The notes beneath the pieces are model-generated. The model saw only the letters and a list, made by a program, of their open reading frames with translations, was not told the DNA's origin and ran no database searches. A DNA stretch of 64,000 nucleotides from Thunnus maccoyii. Taxonomy: Eukaryota > Chordata > Actinopteri > Scombriformes > Scombridae. The DNA lies in contig NC_056550.1 in NCBI RefSeq assembly GCF_910596095.1, positions 11,530,501 to 11,594,500 of the forward strand, in the 5' to 3' direction. Of this stretch, positions 24,201 through 35,500 are shown piece by piece. The translations under genes and the position numbers were made by a program. Every line of letters starts with the position of its first letter. Position 1 is the stretch's first letter.

Positions 24201-24433
24201 TGACAACCTCTATGTCTGAAATGGCAGCTGGAGTAATCAGTGAGGGCTCGACGAAGATGTTAGCAGCAAGGAAAGCTACACCAACCTCAGAGCTAGCACT
24301 AGCCAGCTGCCGTGCTAACGTTTGTTTACACGTTGAACGTACCATTGAGTCTTATGACAAACTGCCGACGCTTTCTATCGTGCTCCACCTGGATCTGAGA
24401 GTTTGCGTCGAAGGCTTGGGCTGCCTGTGCCAT
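21256..24433 (-). CDS. natd1: N-acetyltransferase domain-containing protein 1
   Basis: Three exons on the minus strand, 108 residues: 24433-24343, 22341-22223 and 21372-21256, with GT-AG junctions in phase (1, 0). The product starts MAQAAQAF and contains [56 protein letters not shown] and [16 protein letters not shown], which match human NATD1 (113 aa) closely. The R-G-x-G-I/A loop ([12 protein letters not shown]) is the acetyl-CoA pyrophosphate-binding motif of the GNAT fold. This minimal GNAT belongs to the Gcn5-related 'YidJ-like' group; its substrate is not established. The first exon was too short to stand out as an ORF and was found by frame and donor (GTACGT). Introns carry at least three MITE-type insertions and a perfect hairpin. 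Confidence 0.96.
21459..21820. mobile_element. hAT-like MITE in natd1 intron 2
   Basis: The ends read TAGCGCTGTAACAATTAATC and, on the minus strand, TAGGGCTGCAACTGATGATT. This is the widespread teleost 'TAGGGCTGCAACTAACGATTATTTTC' element. Flanking octamers are similar (ACTCATTG / TCTCATAG), suggesting a decayed 8-bp target duplication. It lies 87 bp upstream of the last natd1 exon in gene order. Confidence 0.75.
22680..22740. mobile_element. Minimal Tc1/mariner-type remnant
   Basis: Starts TACAGTACCAGT and ends ACTGGTACTGTA, a perfect 12-bp inverted terminus including the TA target dinucleotides. Only 61 bp in total; the right half retains AAGTGTGTCCAAACTTTTGA, a typical fish Tc1-like terminal sequence. 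Confidence 0.65.
23448..23721. mobile_element. hAT-like MITE with intact target duplication
   Basis: 274 bp beginning TAGGGCTGGGCAATATA and ending with GCCCAGCCCTT, flanked by perfect 8-bp direct repeats CCTGTATA (23440-23447 and 23722-23729). The 8-bp duplication supports hAT. No coding capacity. It lies in natd1 intron 1. Confidence 0.85.
23793..23871. repeat. Perfect 35-bp inverted repeat (hairpin)
   Basis: Arms 23793-23827 and 23837-23871 are exactly complementary, with a 9-nt loop. The arm begins AACCAAAACTGTATAAATCC. It lies in natd1 intron 1, about 70 bp from a hAT MITE. Confidence 0.95.
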
Positions 24434-24689
24434 AGTAGCTGGCTAAAGTTGACGGTTTTTGCGATGCTACTCTGCGGCGTTGTTAACCAGAAATGGCTAC
24501 ATGGAATGATGAAGGCAAAACATCCAACCAAATCAGCTGTGAGGTCACGTGACATCCAGCCAATCAACGACGGGCTTGTCAGAGAGGAAGAAAACAGTGC
24601 AGACAGCTGTATGTAAATAATAAGGCTAATATTTCAAATCCTACATAACACTCTATACCCCACTAATGTGTTTGTTTCACGGTCCTTTT

Positions 24690-24966
24690 AGTACCAAAGT
24701 CCTTATTGTTGTTACTGTACTATCACCGCAGCTCAACTGTGAAACACAAAGAGGGAACTTGATGCTTAAAGACTGTAAATGTGGCAGATATCCTTTTGAT
24801 ATGACTAACTCAGACTGCTGAAGCCTCATATAAGCTTCAGATACATTTAAAAAAAAAATTTTTGAACAAATTGACTGTGTGGGCACACTGTGGATTTTGG
24901 CCCCCATCACCTACATTGAAAGCACATTTGAAGGGGATCTTTAAAAATTATAAACCTATCCTTTAA
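24690..24966. mobile_element. Short interspersed MITE-like repeat, copy 1
   Basis: Shares GAGGGAA, GAAGCCTCATA/GAAACCTCATA, TGTGGATTTTG, CCCATCAC.TACATTGAAAG and GAAG.G.ATCT in the same order with the copy at 57313-57868. It ends with CCTATCCTTTAA, the inverted form of the start of the other copy (TTAAAGGATAGG). It lies between natd1 and the mprip-like gene. Confidence 0.65.
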
Positions 24967-25376
24967 CTCAGAGAAAACTATCTTGAACAAGTTTCATTGA
25001 TAACTTATAATTAATAAATAGTTATTAACATTTAGTAGTTTAGTTTAGTTTAGTTTAGTTTAGTTTTGTTGATTCGTTCAAATGAGAATTTTATGGGTTG
25101 AGATTTGGAGAAAGGGGACAATTTTTGGTGAGAATTAATTGCTATATATAGTAAAAATATATGAAAGCCCATGAAATATAGGCAGTATTATTATTATTTG
25201 AGATATTATATTGATGGCAAATCTCTGCTGTTTGCAGGTAGTACATTTTGGCATTGGCAGTTTATTATATGATTAACTAGTACAGGAGTGTAATGTGCCA
25301 ATACTGTTAAAATAGCATGGTTTTAAATGTAGAGGACATGGTTGCAACACTTTTCACATTTGTCTCCAAATGCCAT

Positions 25377-25384
<8 letters not shown>

Positions 25385-25455
<71 letters not shown>
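25385..25455. repeat. (CA)n microsatellite
   Basis: About 35 uninterrupted CA units. Confidence 0.97.
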
Positions 25456-25457
<2 letters not shown>

Positions 25458-25914
25458 TGGTGGTAGTTTTAATCTCTATAAAGAAAATAGAAAAACCAAA
25501 AATCAATTTTTCACTTACCTCAGAATGGGAAATCAGGCTGTAAACTGTAAGTTGTAAGGCCGCTTGCATGTGTGAGCCTTGGACCAAAGGTTGGTCTTCA
25601 CATCTGATCACCACTTTTCTGTGTAGTAATCCTGTTAAGCTGTTGGATTGAAGGAGTTCTAAATGTTGAACTAACCTATCTTATGATCATACCCATTCAT
25701 AATTTAATAATTACGTTCTATTGTTAAACTATGAATAATTTCAGTTATTTCAATTTTACTTGTGTTTGCTTTTTCTCTTGATGTATTGTTTTTTCTTATT
25801 AATTTTCATGTCACAATTATGTCTACTACTTTACACTCTTTGGCACTTTATCGCTCACTGCATGATGTGGTGCTGAAGACATATTGCTAGATATAGAATC
25901 TTATATAAAGTATC

Positions 25915-25916
<2 letters not shown>

Positions 25917-25961
<45 letters not shown>
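25917..25961. repeat. (TG)n microsatellite
   Basis: About 22 uninterrupted TG units. Confidence 0.97.
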
Positions 25962-25963
<2 letters not shown>

Positions 25964-26307
25964 ATCAAGTGAATTTATTCAGACATGTAGTTCAGGTCAG
26001 GTCACAGCTCAGATCCTCAGTGACAGATGTCCTGCTGTGTGTCTTCAGCAGAGCTAATGCACAGTCAGCAGAATCCTTCTCAACTGGACTCATTGTAAAT
26101 TACGTCATGTGTTTCTGTTGTGGACTGTGTTGATGTAAAATAAATACTGTGTCTTCATAAAAACTTAATAGACATTTGGGGTATTTCGTGACATTATAAG
26201 CAGGTATGTCAAGTTCACTAAAATGACTGTGTAGTAATCCTGTTAAGCTGTTGACCTAATCCTGTGAAACTCTAATGGAGTTTGTCAACTTTGCAAGGGA
26301 TTACTTT

Positions 26308-26310
<3 letters not shown>

Positions 26311-26373
<63 letters not shown>

Positions 26374-26378
26374 GTGAG
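26311..26378. repeat. (TG)n with TATG interruptions
   Basis: About 19 TG units followed by four TGTA-interrupted units; it ends about 160 bp before the proposed start exon of the mprip-like gene. Confidence 0.95.
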
Positions 26379-26534
26379 TGTTAGACCTGTTTGGGATTTG
26401 TTCTCTTTGGTTTTTGCCAGGGTAAGAGGGAGCACGCGTCTTTTTGCGTATGGATAATAATATCAGCCCGAAGTTCTCACATTTGGATTAATATTCTGAT
26501 TCTCATTCAGTATATTTTCACTGAATTGCTGAAA

Positions 26535-29500
26535 ATGCCCATGAAGCAAAGGTAAGACTTATCAAACTATTTCATATATAAGATAGAAAAATAATTTACC
26601 TTAAATTATGTACTTCCAGATAAATGACACATTGAGTAGAGCATCATTGCTTCTGTTTTTTCTGAAATGAGATGTATTAGTTTAAATAAAAACTGAATCA
26701 CATTAATAACGAACATTACTTTGACTATAAAAACAACAACCTACAAAGAGTATCTTTACCTGACAGCTGAAATATTGAGTACAGGATTAACATCATAATG
26801 AAGGAGTCAAGTTAAACTTTTATTTATCCCACCAGGGGAAATTTGGTTAAAGCCATATATATAAAGACAGTGCAAAAAGCAGCTAAATGCTGAATACATA
26901 AAGTGCTTAAGTGCAGAGATCAGCTGACTCACCCCAATAACTTTGCTGACTAGCTGGCCAAGACTATTCTTACTGGCCTAATTCAGGTTCCCAAACCAGG
27001 CCACAATACAGAAGGACAGAACAGACTCAATGAAACTTCTATAAAACAGAGTCATCGTTGAAGTACACACATTAAATGAGTTCACTTTTCTCAAGAAGCA
27101 CAGACATTGTTGGACCGTTTTTTTTTGTTTTGTTTTTTTTAGAAATTGCATCTATTTACCTGCTACTTTCTATTTATCTGCCATGTAATCAATTCACTGG
27201 CAGCAAGAGGCATGGCCGACTCTTTATGTGGAAGAGATGTCATTTAAAATGTCATGTTTTAAAATCTTAGCATTGTAGACTCTGTTGGCAGCCACTACAT
27301 TACACTCACGTGGCTGCCTTCCTGTTAACTCTGGGTGCTATGATCACTGTTAATCAGAGCTTCCACAGTATCATAACTAGCTAATGGTAGAGAGAGACTT
27401 TTTGGTTGCAGCTATTATTCAACCACCTTTAAACAGCTCCTTAGGCTAGTTTGGGGGAGATGACTATTGTCAGGCAGATGGGAGGCCCATAGAATTCATG
27501 ATCAATAACATTAATTTAACACCTTGTCTTTGTAACACTCAGCGTAATGAGTAATAATTGCCTCTGTCTTGAACTGCACTTTTTTAATTGTGTGCATATA
27601 GCTTCAGTGTCTATTACAAAAGAGAAAACAGAGCAGTGTATTATGTGTTTATGAAAAAAATAACTGTACAGATTCTCATTGACACAAATATTCAGTAAAT
27701 ATATATTCCCATTAACTTAATCAAGAAAAATGTTGTGACACCGTCAAATGAAATTATGGACACAGATGTTATATACAGGCAGATAAAACATGATCATCTT
27801 TGACTATCACTGAATATTGAGAGTATTTTGTTTAAATGCTGGACGTCTGCACTGACTTGTCACTTTACCCAGTTTGTTTTGTTTCAATCAGGTGGCATGA
27901 GACCCTGGTAAACACTAAAACCAACAAACCAACACAGAAGAAAGTGGGAAAGGTGGGTACCACTTTCATTTAGAAATTCAAAACTGCTGGTCAGGTCATT
28001 TAGTGATGCTTATGACCTTAAATAATACATTTTGTCTGTATAAGAAGCTTTTCAGAGACACCGCTGTCTGTTTTATTACATTGATTTGAAAACACTGTTG
28101 TTCATCAATTAATCTTACTAAGATATTAAGGGCATGAAGATGAGGTAACACATGACTATTTTAATTGTACTTATATAGCATATTTTTTAATGTGTATTTA
28201 ATCTCCATATACCAGGGTTGTTGCTCAGCTTTACTGGAAAATATGGTTTGGATACAGGGTACCTTATATCATGATAAACAAAGGATTTGAACAACATTTT
28301 AAATCATGCATGGCTGTAGTCAGTATATGTTAAGAAGGAACATCATGCCAATAAAATTAAAATCCAAACTTTTGAAAAATAAACCTGATACATTCAAACA
28401 GGGACTAAAAGACTTTGGTCCTATCAGTCCCAATTTATGATTTTCTGCAGTATTTTTATATGAAGTACATTTATATTTTTAAAAAGTGGGTCATCAATCA
28501 CTGGATCATATGGGGCCAATAAGACCCCAAAAATATCATTCAGTGCTCAAACTCTGGATTATAATCATCAACAATGCCACGTTATGACAGCAAATAAACT
28601 CAGAGACAGAGAAAATGTACATGTTGCAGGGTTTTTTGTCTTTGTAACAAAAAAAGGCCAAAGTGTGCTGAATTTAACACATCTGTTCAACCTCTATTTA
28701 ACTGTCTCTGTATCAGCAATGACCAAAAAAGGAATTAATTTGTTCCTTTTTTTGAAGCTGGGTGGGAAATATCTTTGCTGATCTGGTTTTTCATGGTTTA
28801 AAGTATCTTATAACATCTTCCTCCAGCAGAGTAGCTGGTGTCAACTCTCAATTATTGTATTGACAATGTTCTGTGTTGTTCATTTAACATGGAGAATTTC
28901 CTCAGAGTTGGTGCATGTTTTTACATCTGGTTTGATTTATGTAGCCATTAATGAATATCAAGTCAGTTCAGTTAAAACCTGCACAAGTCGCAAAGTCAGG
29001 ACTCTTTGAGCCTCTTCTAATTGATTTTTCTGTTGTGTGGTCCAGCCACAGATTGATTGCCTCTGCAGTTGGTGAGGTTGCATCCACTGTGACTGGAATA
29101 GACCGCCTGTGTCTGATGGCTTTCCAGTGCTCAAGTGTGATTAAGTTTCTGCTTCTGTGTGTGTGTGCGTGTGTGTATGTCCACGATCACAGTGTTGGTC
29201 AGATGGTACTTAAGCAAATTAAGAGATCTTGTGAGGATTAAAAGGTTGTCTCCAGTGGTGATTGGATTGTATATGTCAAAGACTCCAGGTTGGGATGGGA
29301 GCGAGCAGGAGGTGTGATGTTTGACATGTAAATGCTGTCTTCCTCAAAACTAGAACTGGAACTGAACACAATCTCTGCTCTGTTTCTCTCCTTCTCTCTC
29401 TCTCCCAAAGGACCTGGCAGCATTAACGGCTCCTGCTTCAAGTGGAGGTAAACAGGCTGGCAGCAGTATGTCTAAACCCGGTATTAGTTGTGGAGGGAGC

Positions 29501-32500
29501 AACAGCCTCAGCAGCAGAGATGGTGACTTGGTTGCCACCGGCAGTAAGACTGGTGGCAGTTTGAAAAGAGGCACCACTGGCCACCAGAGTACCAGACAAG
29601 CATCTCACCCAACCAGACCAGCTTTCCGTCTCTGCAGCAGTCGCAGCTTTTCATCCCTCAACACCTCCTCCTTCACTGCTGCTCCGTTCATGAGAAGCAG
29701 TCGCTCTCTCAGCAGACTCGACCGAAGATCCGTCGGAGATGGTAATTTCACTCTTATTTATTTTTATTTCATGTTTGTTTGTTTGTTTGTTTTTGTTCTT
29801 AGTTTGACCCTCCACTACAAAATGATTACATTCAAAAAGCTCTTGAGATTTTGTAAGAAAATTATGATAAATGTGACGAAAGAAAGTTTGTTGAATTCTT
29901 TTATATACAGCTGTTGTTTGCTGTTTCTGAAACAGATTCAGACTATGCAGGTACAAGTTCACAAGTAAAGAGAAGACAATCCTCAGAAAAGACAGTCCTG
30001 GATTGTGGCCAGCTGTCCTCCTCTGAGGATCAAATCAGGTTTGTTGTTGTCTATAAAGCTTTTTTAACGAATTGCGTAGGCTCCTGTATTTTTCTTTTTG
30101 TGGTTTTTCTGTGAAATTATTGACAACATTATTGTGCTATATTTTAAATGAATCATTCAGATGTTATTGATTTGTGCTATAATAACAGATTTTGTCAATA
30201 CATTCATGTTTTTGTCATTAAAAGGGATAACAAAGACCAGTGTCATGAGGATAATGCTGAAAAAATGGAAATAAGAACTACATCTGAGCCATTGGAGAGT
30301 TCTTCCTCTGCCTGTCATCATCACTACAACAAAGTAAAGAAAGAGGTACTTTTAGCTTTAATACTTAAAGCTCTACAGGTCGTAGATACCAGGAAGTAAA
30401 TGTGTAAGGGCACCCCTCATGTTTTTGTGTTACTGTACCACTTAACATATTATATATATAGCATTTTTTTTCCTATATCTATATAGTAATTTGAAATGGA
30501 GTCATGAAGTCTCTCTGCATAAATGTCAATGCTGCAGTGACCTTAGGTATCCAGTTTCTTAATTGTCCTTCTCATTAAAAATATTATATTAATTAACAAG
30601 CCAATTGAAGGCCTTTCTTTGGTATCACTCCAGTCTAAATCCACAACAGTTTGGGTTTAGAACCAATCATAGTGCAGCATGAGATGTTGCCTTACTGATG
30701 ATTTAATGATTTAATTACTGATCTACCACACGAAATACCATACCATATAAATACAAATACCACCACATGTGTGTGTGTAGGGATAGCCCAGTCTGGATGG
30801 CCCTGCTGGTTACTGAAGGTGTGCCACAGGGATCCGTCTTGGGCCCTCTGTGTTACTCACTTTTTATTTAAGTGAGTTAAACAGACACTGCAGTGCAGTG
30901 CAGTGTCTGTTATTATTATTAATTACCTTATATTCATGTAAATAAAACCAAATCCATGCTGTACAGAGAGCCAGAGGCATTCAGTAATGTTTATGTCTCC
31001 ATTGGTCTTTGCTATAAACCAATAAAAAGACCTCATAGATAAAGTGAAAAGTGACAAAGGAGGATCCAAAGACCACAGAGTGCAGCAAATGTCTCTAAAT
31101 TGAAATTGATTGGAGCAAAAATTATATTGTGACTTTACAAATTAATGTAGGCTATTGCAAATCAAAGAGCCAACAAAGTGAACAGACTCGAGAGTAGATG
31201 GGTTAGCGGGCATTACAAGGCAAACAAAGAGTAAATCCACTGATTGTGAAATCAAGACAATTTTAGAGATTTGTTTGTAATAAATAGAAGAGAAAGAGCA
31301 ATAAATTATTTTGTCAACTCATCAGACAGAAATCATGTTTGATGAAATTAAGGAAGACGTGGAGCTCAGGACCAGAAAATACAGAAAAAAATACATTTTC
31401 CTCATTGTACAATGAAGTATTTCATTAACTGGTGCCAATAATATATAATATTTTTTTGTATCTGTGTGCGTGTGGGCCAGTAGGCTTGAGGATGGGACTT
31501 TGTTGTTTTATGTGTTTGTAATGTATCTTTCTTTTTCATACCATGGCATTTTGCATGTCTTGTCATGCCACAAATAATTAGATATTCAAAAGTTATTCAG
31601 GATTTTCTACTAAACTAAACATATGAACCAAAGCATTTTATGAACTGGAGGTCAGCAGGGTAATTAGAGAACAAATGCGGACTGAGTTGCTCTAAATAGA
31701 CAGTATTTAAAAATAGTACAAATTAATTTTTTCCATGATATTTAGTAATTCTAAATACTTGGATGCAATTGTAGACTGGACTTATATACAATGATTGAAC
31801 TTTTAGTAATAATGTTCAGACTGTGACCTTGAGTAAAAGTCATTCACCATTAGCAAATAACACGTGTATAAAACATTCAAACTATAATGGTTTTAGCTAT
31901 CTGAACTTTCTGTGTTCATATTGCCATTCAAATATTAAGGTTCCTGCTTCCAAAATGATCGTACATTGTAGGATTTCAAATGACTCTGAAACAGATTCTG
32001 TAAATGCAGATGATACTGTATTCTTTGTCCTTTCTGGCTGCCTTTTAATCAAATTCATAGTTTTATTTTCTGCATTTCTTTCAACTTTGAGAAGTGCACC
32101 ATCAAGAGAGAGCAGGTAATCTCTAATCTGATAAAATGGCCTATTATCACAACACTTTCACTTGTTCTGAAGTGCTTCTGAGGGTACATACAAGCACAAT
32201 CCTATCATCGTATTTTTGGCTGTAAAACACCAACAAATCCCATATATTTTTAACTTTATGATAACTCACATAATCAACAAGGATGATTTGGAAACTGAGT
32301 CAAAAAATGTTGATTTGCTGCAGTTATGCCCTCTGCTCTGTGCCAGGAACTGAAACACTTTGTTCCTGATGTCTCTCGCTCGTCAATCCTTCGCTATCGC
32401 CGGTTCAAATCGCTTAAGTGCAGAGATCTTGAGCGCTCTGCATTTGTGAGTCTGAGCATGACACATTTTCCCCAAAATCTGAGATTTTACTTATCTATAT

Positions 32501-35500
32501 CTAGCACAACTAAGAATTTTATCTCTTTTACAAGTAAATACCTGCATGTTGTGGAGTTGCATGTTTGAGCCTGGTGACCATTTGGTGGTTAAGGTGTCCA
32601 AACCAAAAAGAGTGACTTTTGTTTAAAAATTGTTGGTACTTCTCATTAAAGTAGTAGATATAATGTAGGATTATACAACATTTTTATTAAACACCAGCTA
32701 CCCATGATTATGATGAACAGCATTTCTTGTGTGGTAGAGCATAAAAAACTTTGCTTCTTCCTAAGCCTGACCTTCTCGACTTTAAGAAAGGATGGATGAT
32801 GCAGCAGGATACATATGGACAGGTAAATAGTTCAATTCACTTTAAGTTTTAGGGAGCAGTTGCATGATGATTTCAGGTCTGACAGGCTATTCATTTTATG
32901 CATTGTCTTCTTCTGCTCTGACTTTGTGTCTCCTATAGTGGCAGAAATACTGGTTTGTCCTGACCGACCAAATCCTGAGATTCTACAAAGATTCAGTTGC
33001 TGAGGAGGTGCGCTGGTGTCTTGTTTTGTTAAATGAAACAAAATGATCAATTTAATTGAACAGTCAAAAAAGAAGCTTGTGTGTCTGTCAGTATTGAGTT
33101 TGATCCAAGCAAACGTGAATAGGTATAAAATACATCATGAGGACTTAAAACGAGACATGAGGACTTAATGAATTTTACCTAAGCTTTCTTGTTCCCTGGT
33201 TGTTTATTTCAGGCAGCTGAGGTGGATGGTGAGATAAACTTGTCCACATGTTTTGACATCACAGACTACCCGGCTCAGAAGAACTGTGGTTTTCAAATTC
33301 ATGTGAGTTCAATAGTTGCTGCAATTACAGTTAATATCTATAAATTAATGCACATAGTTTATTGAGCCTAATATACACTTACTGAGCACTTTATTAGGGA
33401 CACCTGTGCAATCTAATGCAATCTAATAACAGCTTTTCTACTTTTACGAAGCTTTTACATTTTCAGTTTTTGCTGACATCGTCAGAAAGGTGATAATTCT
33501 ACTTTATGTTTATTATTGAGGTTGCAGTGGGTGGTGGTGCACGGGAGTGCATTATATTGAAAAGTGTTCCTAATATTTTGCCCCCCTCATGTATGTTAAT
33601 TGGGTGGACAAAATATTAGGAACACTTTTCAATATAATGCTATATAATCTTAATGATGTCAGCTCTATGTAGCAAATACACTATATGATTGCAACCTTAA
33701 CAGAAATGAAAGGATGTTCAGAATGATGCACAGTAAAGTAATCAGCCACATGGGCAGGAAGGCCAAATATATGGAGGTGTCTAAGTATTTAAGCATTGCT
33801 TTCAGTGGAAGCTGCTGATGCTGGAAAGGAGTGGAGCAGCAGCTCATTCAGCCTTTTCTACCAGGACTGTCTTGGTCTGCATGACTGTTTGGTTTGACAT
33901 TTCCTCTAAAGCTTGTGTAGATGGATGAAATAAACAAATTGGGGTTTATTGCTTTGCACTGGGACCATAACAATCTGGAAAAGGTTGATGTTGAGTTGGG
34001 CTCCTGAGAATTTTGTTTTGTTAAAGTCTTAAATATCTGAAGTGGGTTATCCACATGAACAAATCTCCATCTTCCCAGGATCATGTTCCATAACTTACTC
34101 TTTAGCCTCTTTGGAGTTGTGACTTTTTGTTTTTTTCCTCTGTGTCGGAGGAGACTCTTTGATGTAGCAACATTTGATTTTTGATTGTACCTTGCCTTCT
34201 ATGTTTCATCTGTGTTTTGTGAGTAATATTTTTCTTGGCATATTTGAAATCTTAGCTGTATTTCACTTGATCTGCAGGTAAAGATGCTTGCTTACTAAAA
34301 TACAGTTTCATAAAGGGTTGTGCCACTGTTCTTTTTCTGGTGTTGTCAGAGACTTGTAATCTGCAACACCATACAATTCTCCACATGGAAGTCGATGTTG
34401 TTGTTTGCCTTCTCACAGCTCAGAGTTTTCATGGAAAAATTGAAGGAACACCCGATGAGCAGTCTGAAAAGTTAAAAGTAAATATCTCTTGCACATTTGC
34501 CAGGAATAAGTTGAACCAAAGCAATTCTTAAAGTGAAAACAGTCACTTTGTGAGCATGTCATAATTACAGGATTGTGATAAATGACCAAATGTAGCTGTA
34601 CAGTAGCATCTATCTATCTAAAGATTGCTTACTGCGTATTGCTTATTGCATATTTTTAAATGGTTTCATAACACCCTTTTCTAATCACAATCTATAAAAT
34701 ATATAACAATTTAAAAAATCTTTTTGTACCCTCTGTTATGTTTGAGGAAAGAGAGATGTGGATGGGTAGCAGGAGTTTATATTACTCATTGTTGGGAGTA
34801 AATCAAAGTAACCCAACAGTTTAAATAAACTGTGACAATATGTTAACTGTAAACGGGCCTTTAAAGCCAATAGATTCTCTACCATTAACTATAAGATGTT
34901 TAATGAATAATATTTCTCTTTCCACAGACCAGAGATGGAGTGCACACACTTTGTGCCGTGACTACTGACATGAGATGCAACTGGGTCCAGGCAGTGTTGA
35001 AGAGTGTGAAGCCCACACTTACACCTGACGTCACAAAGTAAATAGATTTGTTTGAGTTTATCTCTAAGCATGATGCACAATTGGTGTCAAACATGAGAGA
35101 CTGAAGAACTGATTTCACCGGGGGTTTACGTCATGTAATATTTTTATACACAAAGAATTTCTCCATTGTGTACTGTTTCCTCACAGCTCCCTTTTGGAGC
35201 ATAACGCTCATCAGAAATCACAGCAACCAGACTCACAGGCAGCTGAGGTTTTCTGGAAAGAGAAGGAGACTCAACTGCAGCCAGAGAGAGAGCAAAGCTC
35301 TGCTGATGGAAGCTCTGCATCATCCACAGTCTCCTTTTCTCATCCGTCTTCACTCTCCGCCACCACGACTCCATCTCCCATCAGTCCTACACACCAGGAG
35401 GGTGAAGGCGTTTCTTGTCATCAGTGTCCACTTCTTGTTGGAACCACACAGACCGGTGAGTCACTGAACGAACTGAGACAAAATAAAAAATATCCTCTTT

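Larger units (their letters stand above)
24434..26534. other. Divergent interval between natd1 and the mprip-like gene
   Basis: The two genes are head to head with 2.1 kb between start codons. The natd1-proximal 100 bp have several CG dinucleotides; the rest is AT-rich with one MITE, a (TTTAG)n run at about 25034-25066 and three long dinucleotide tracts. No PH-domain exon could be found here for the mprip-like gene. Confidence 0.5.

Noticed and set aside
24080-24616. 178-codon open frame on plus
   Set aside because: It is antisense to natd1 exon 1, whose minus-strand frame matches the known protein.
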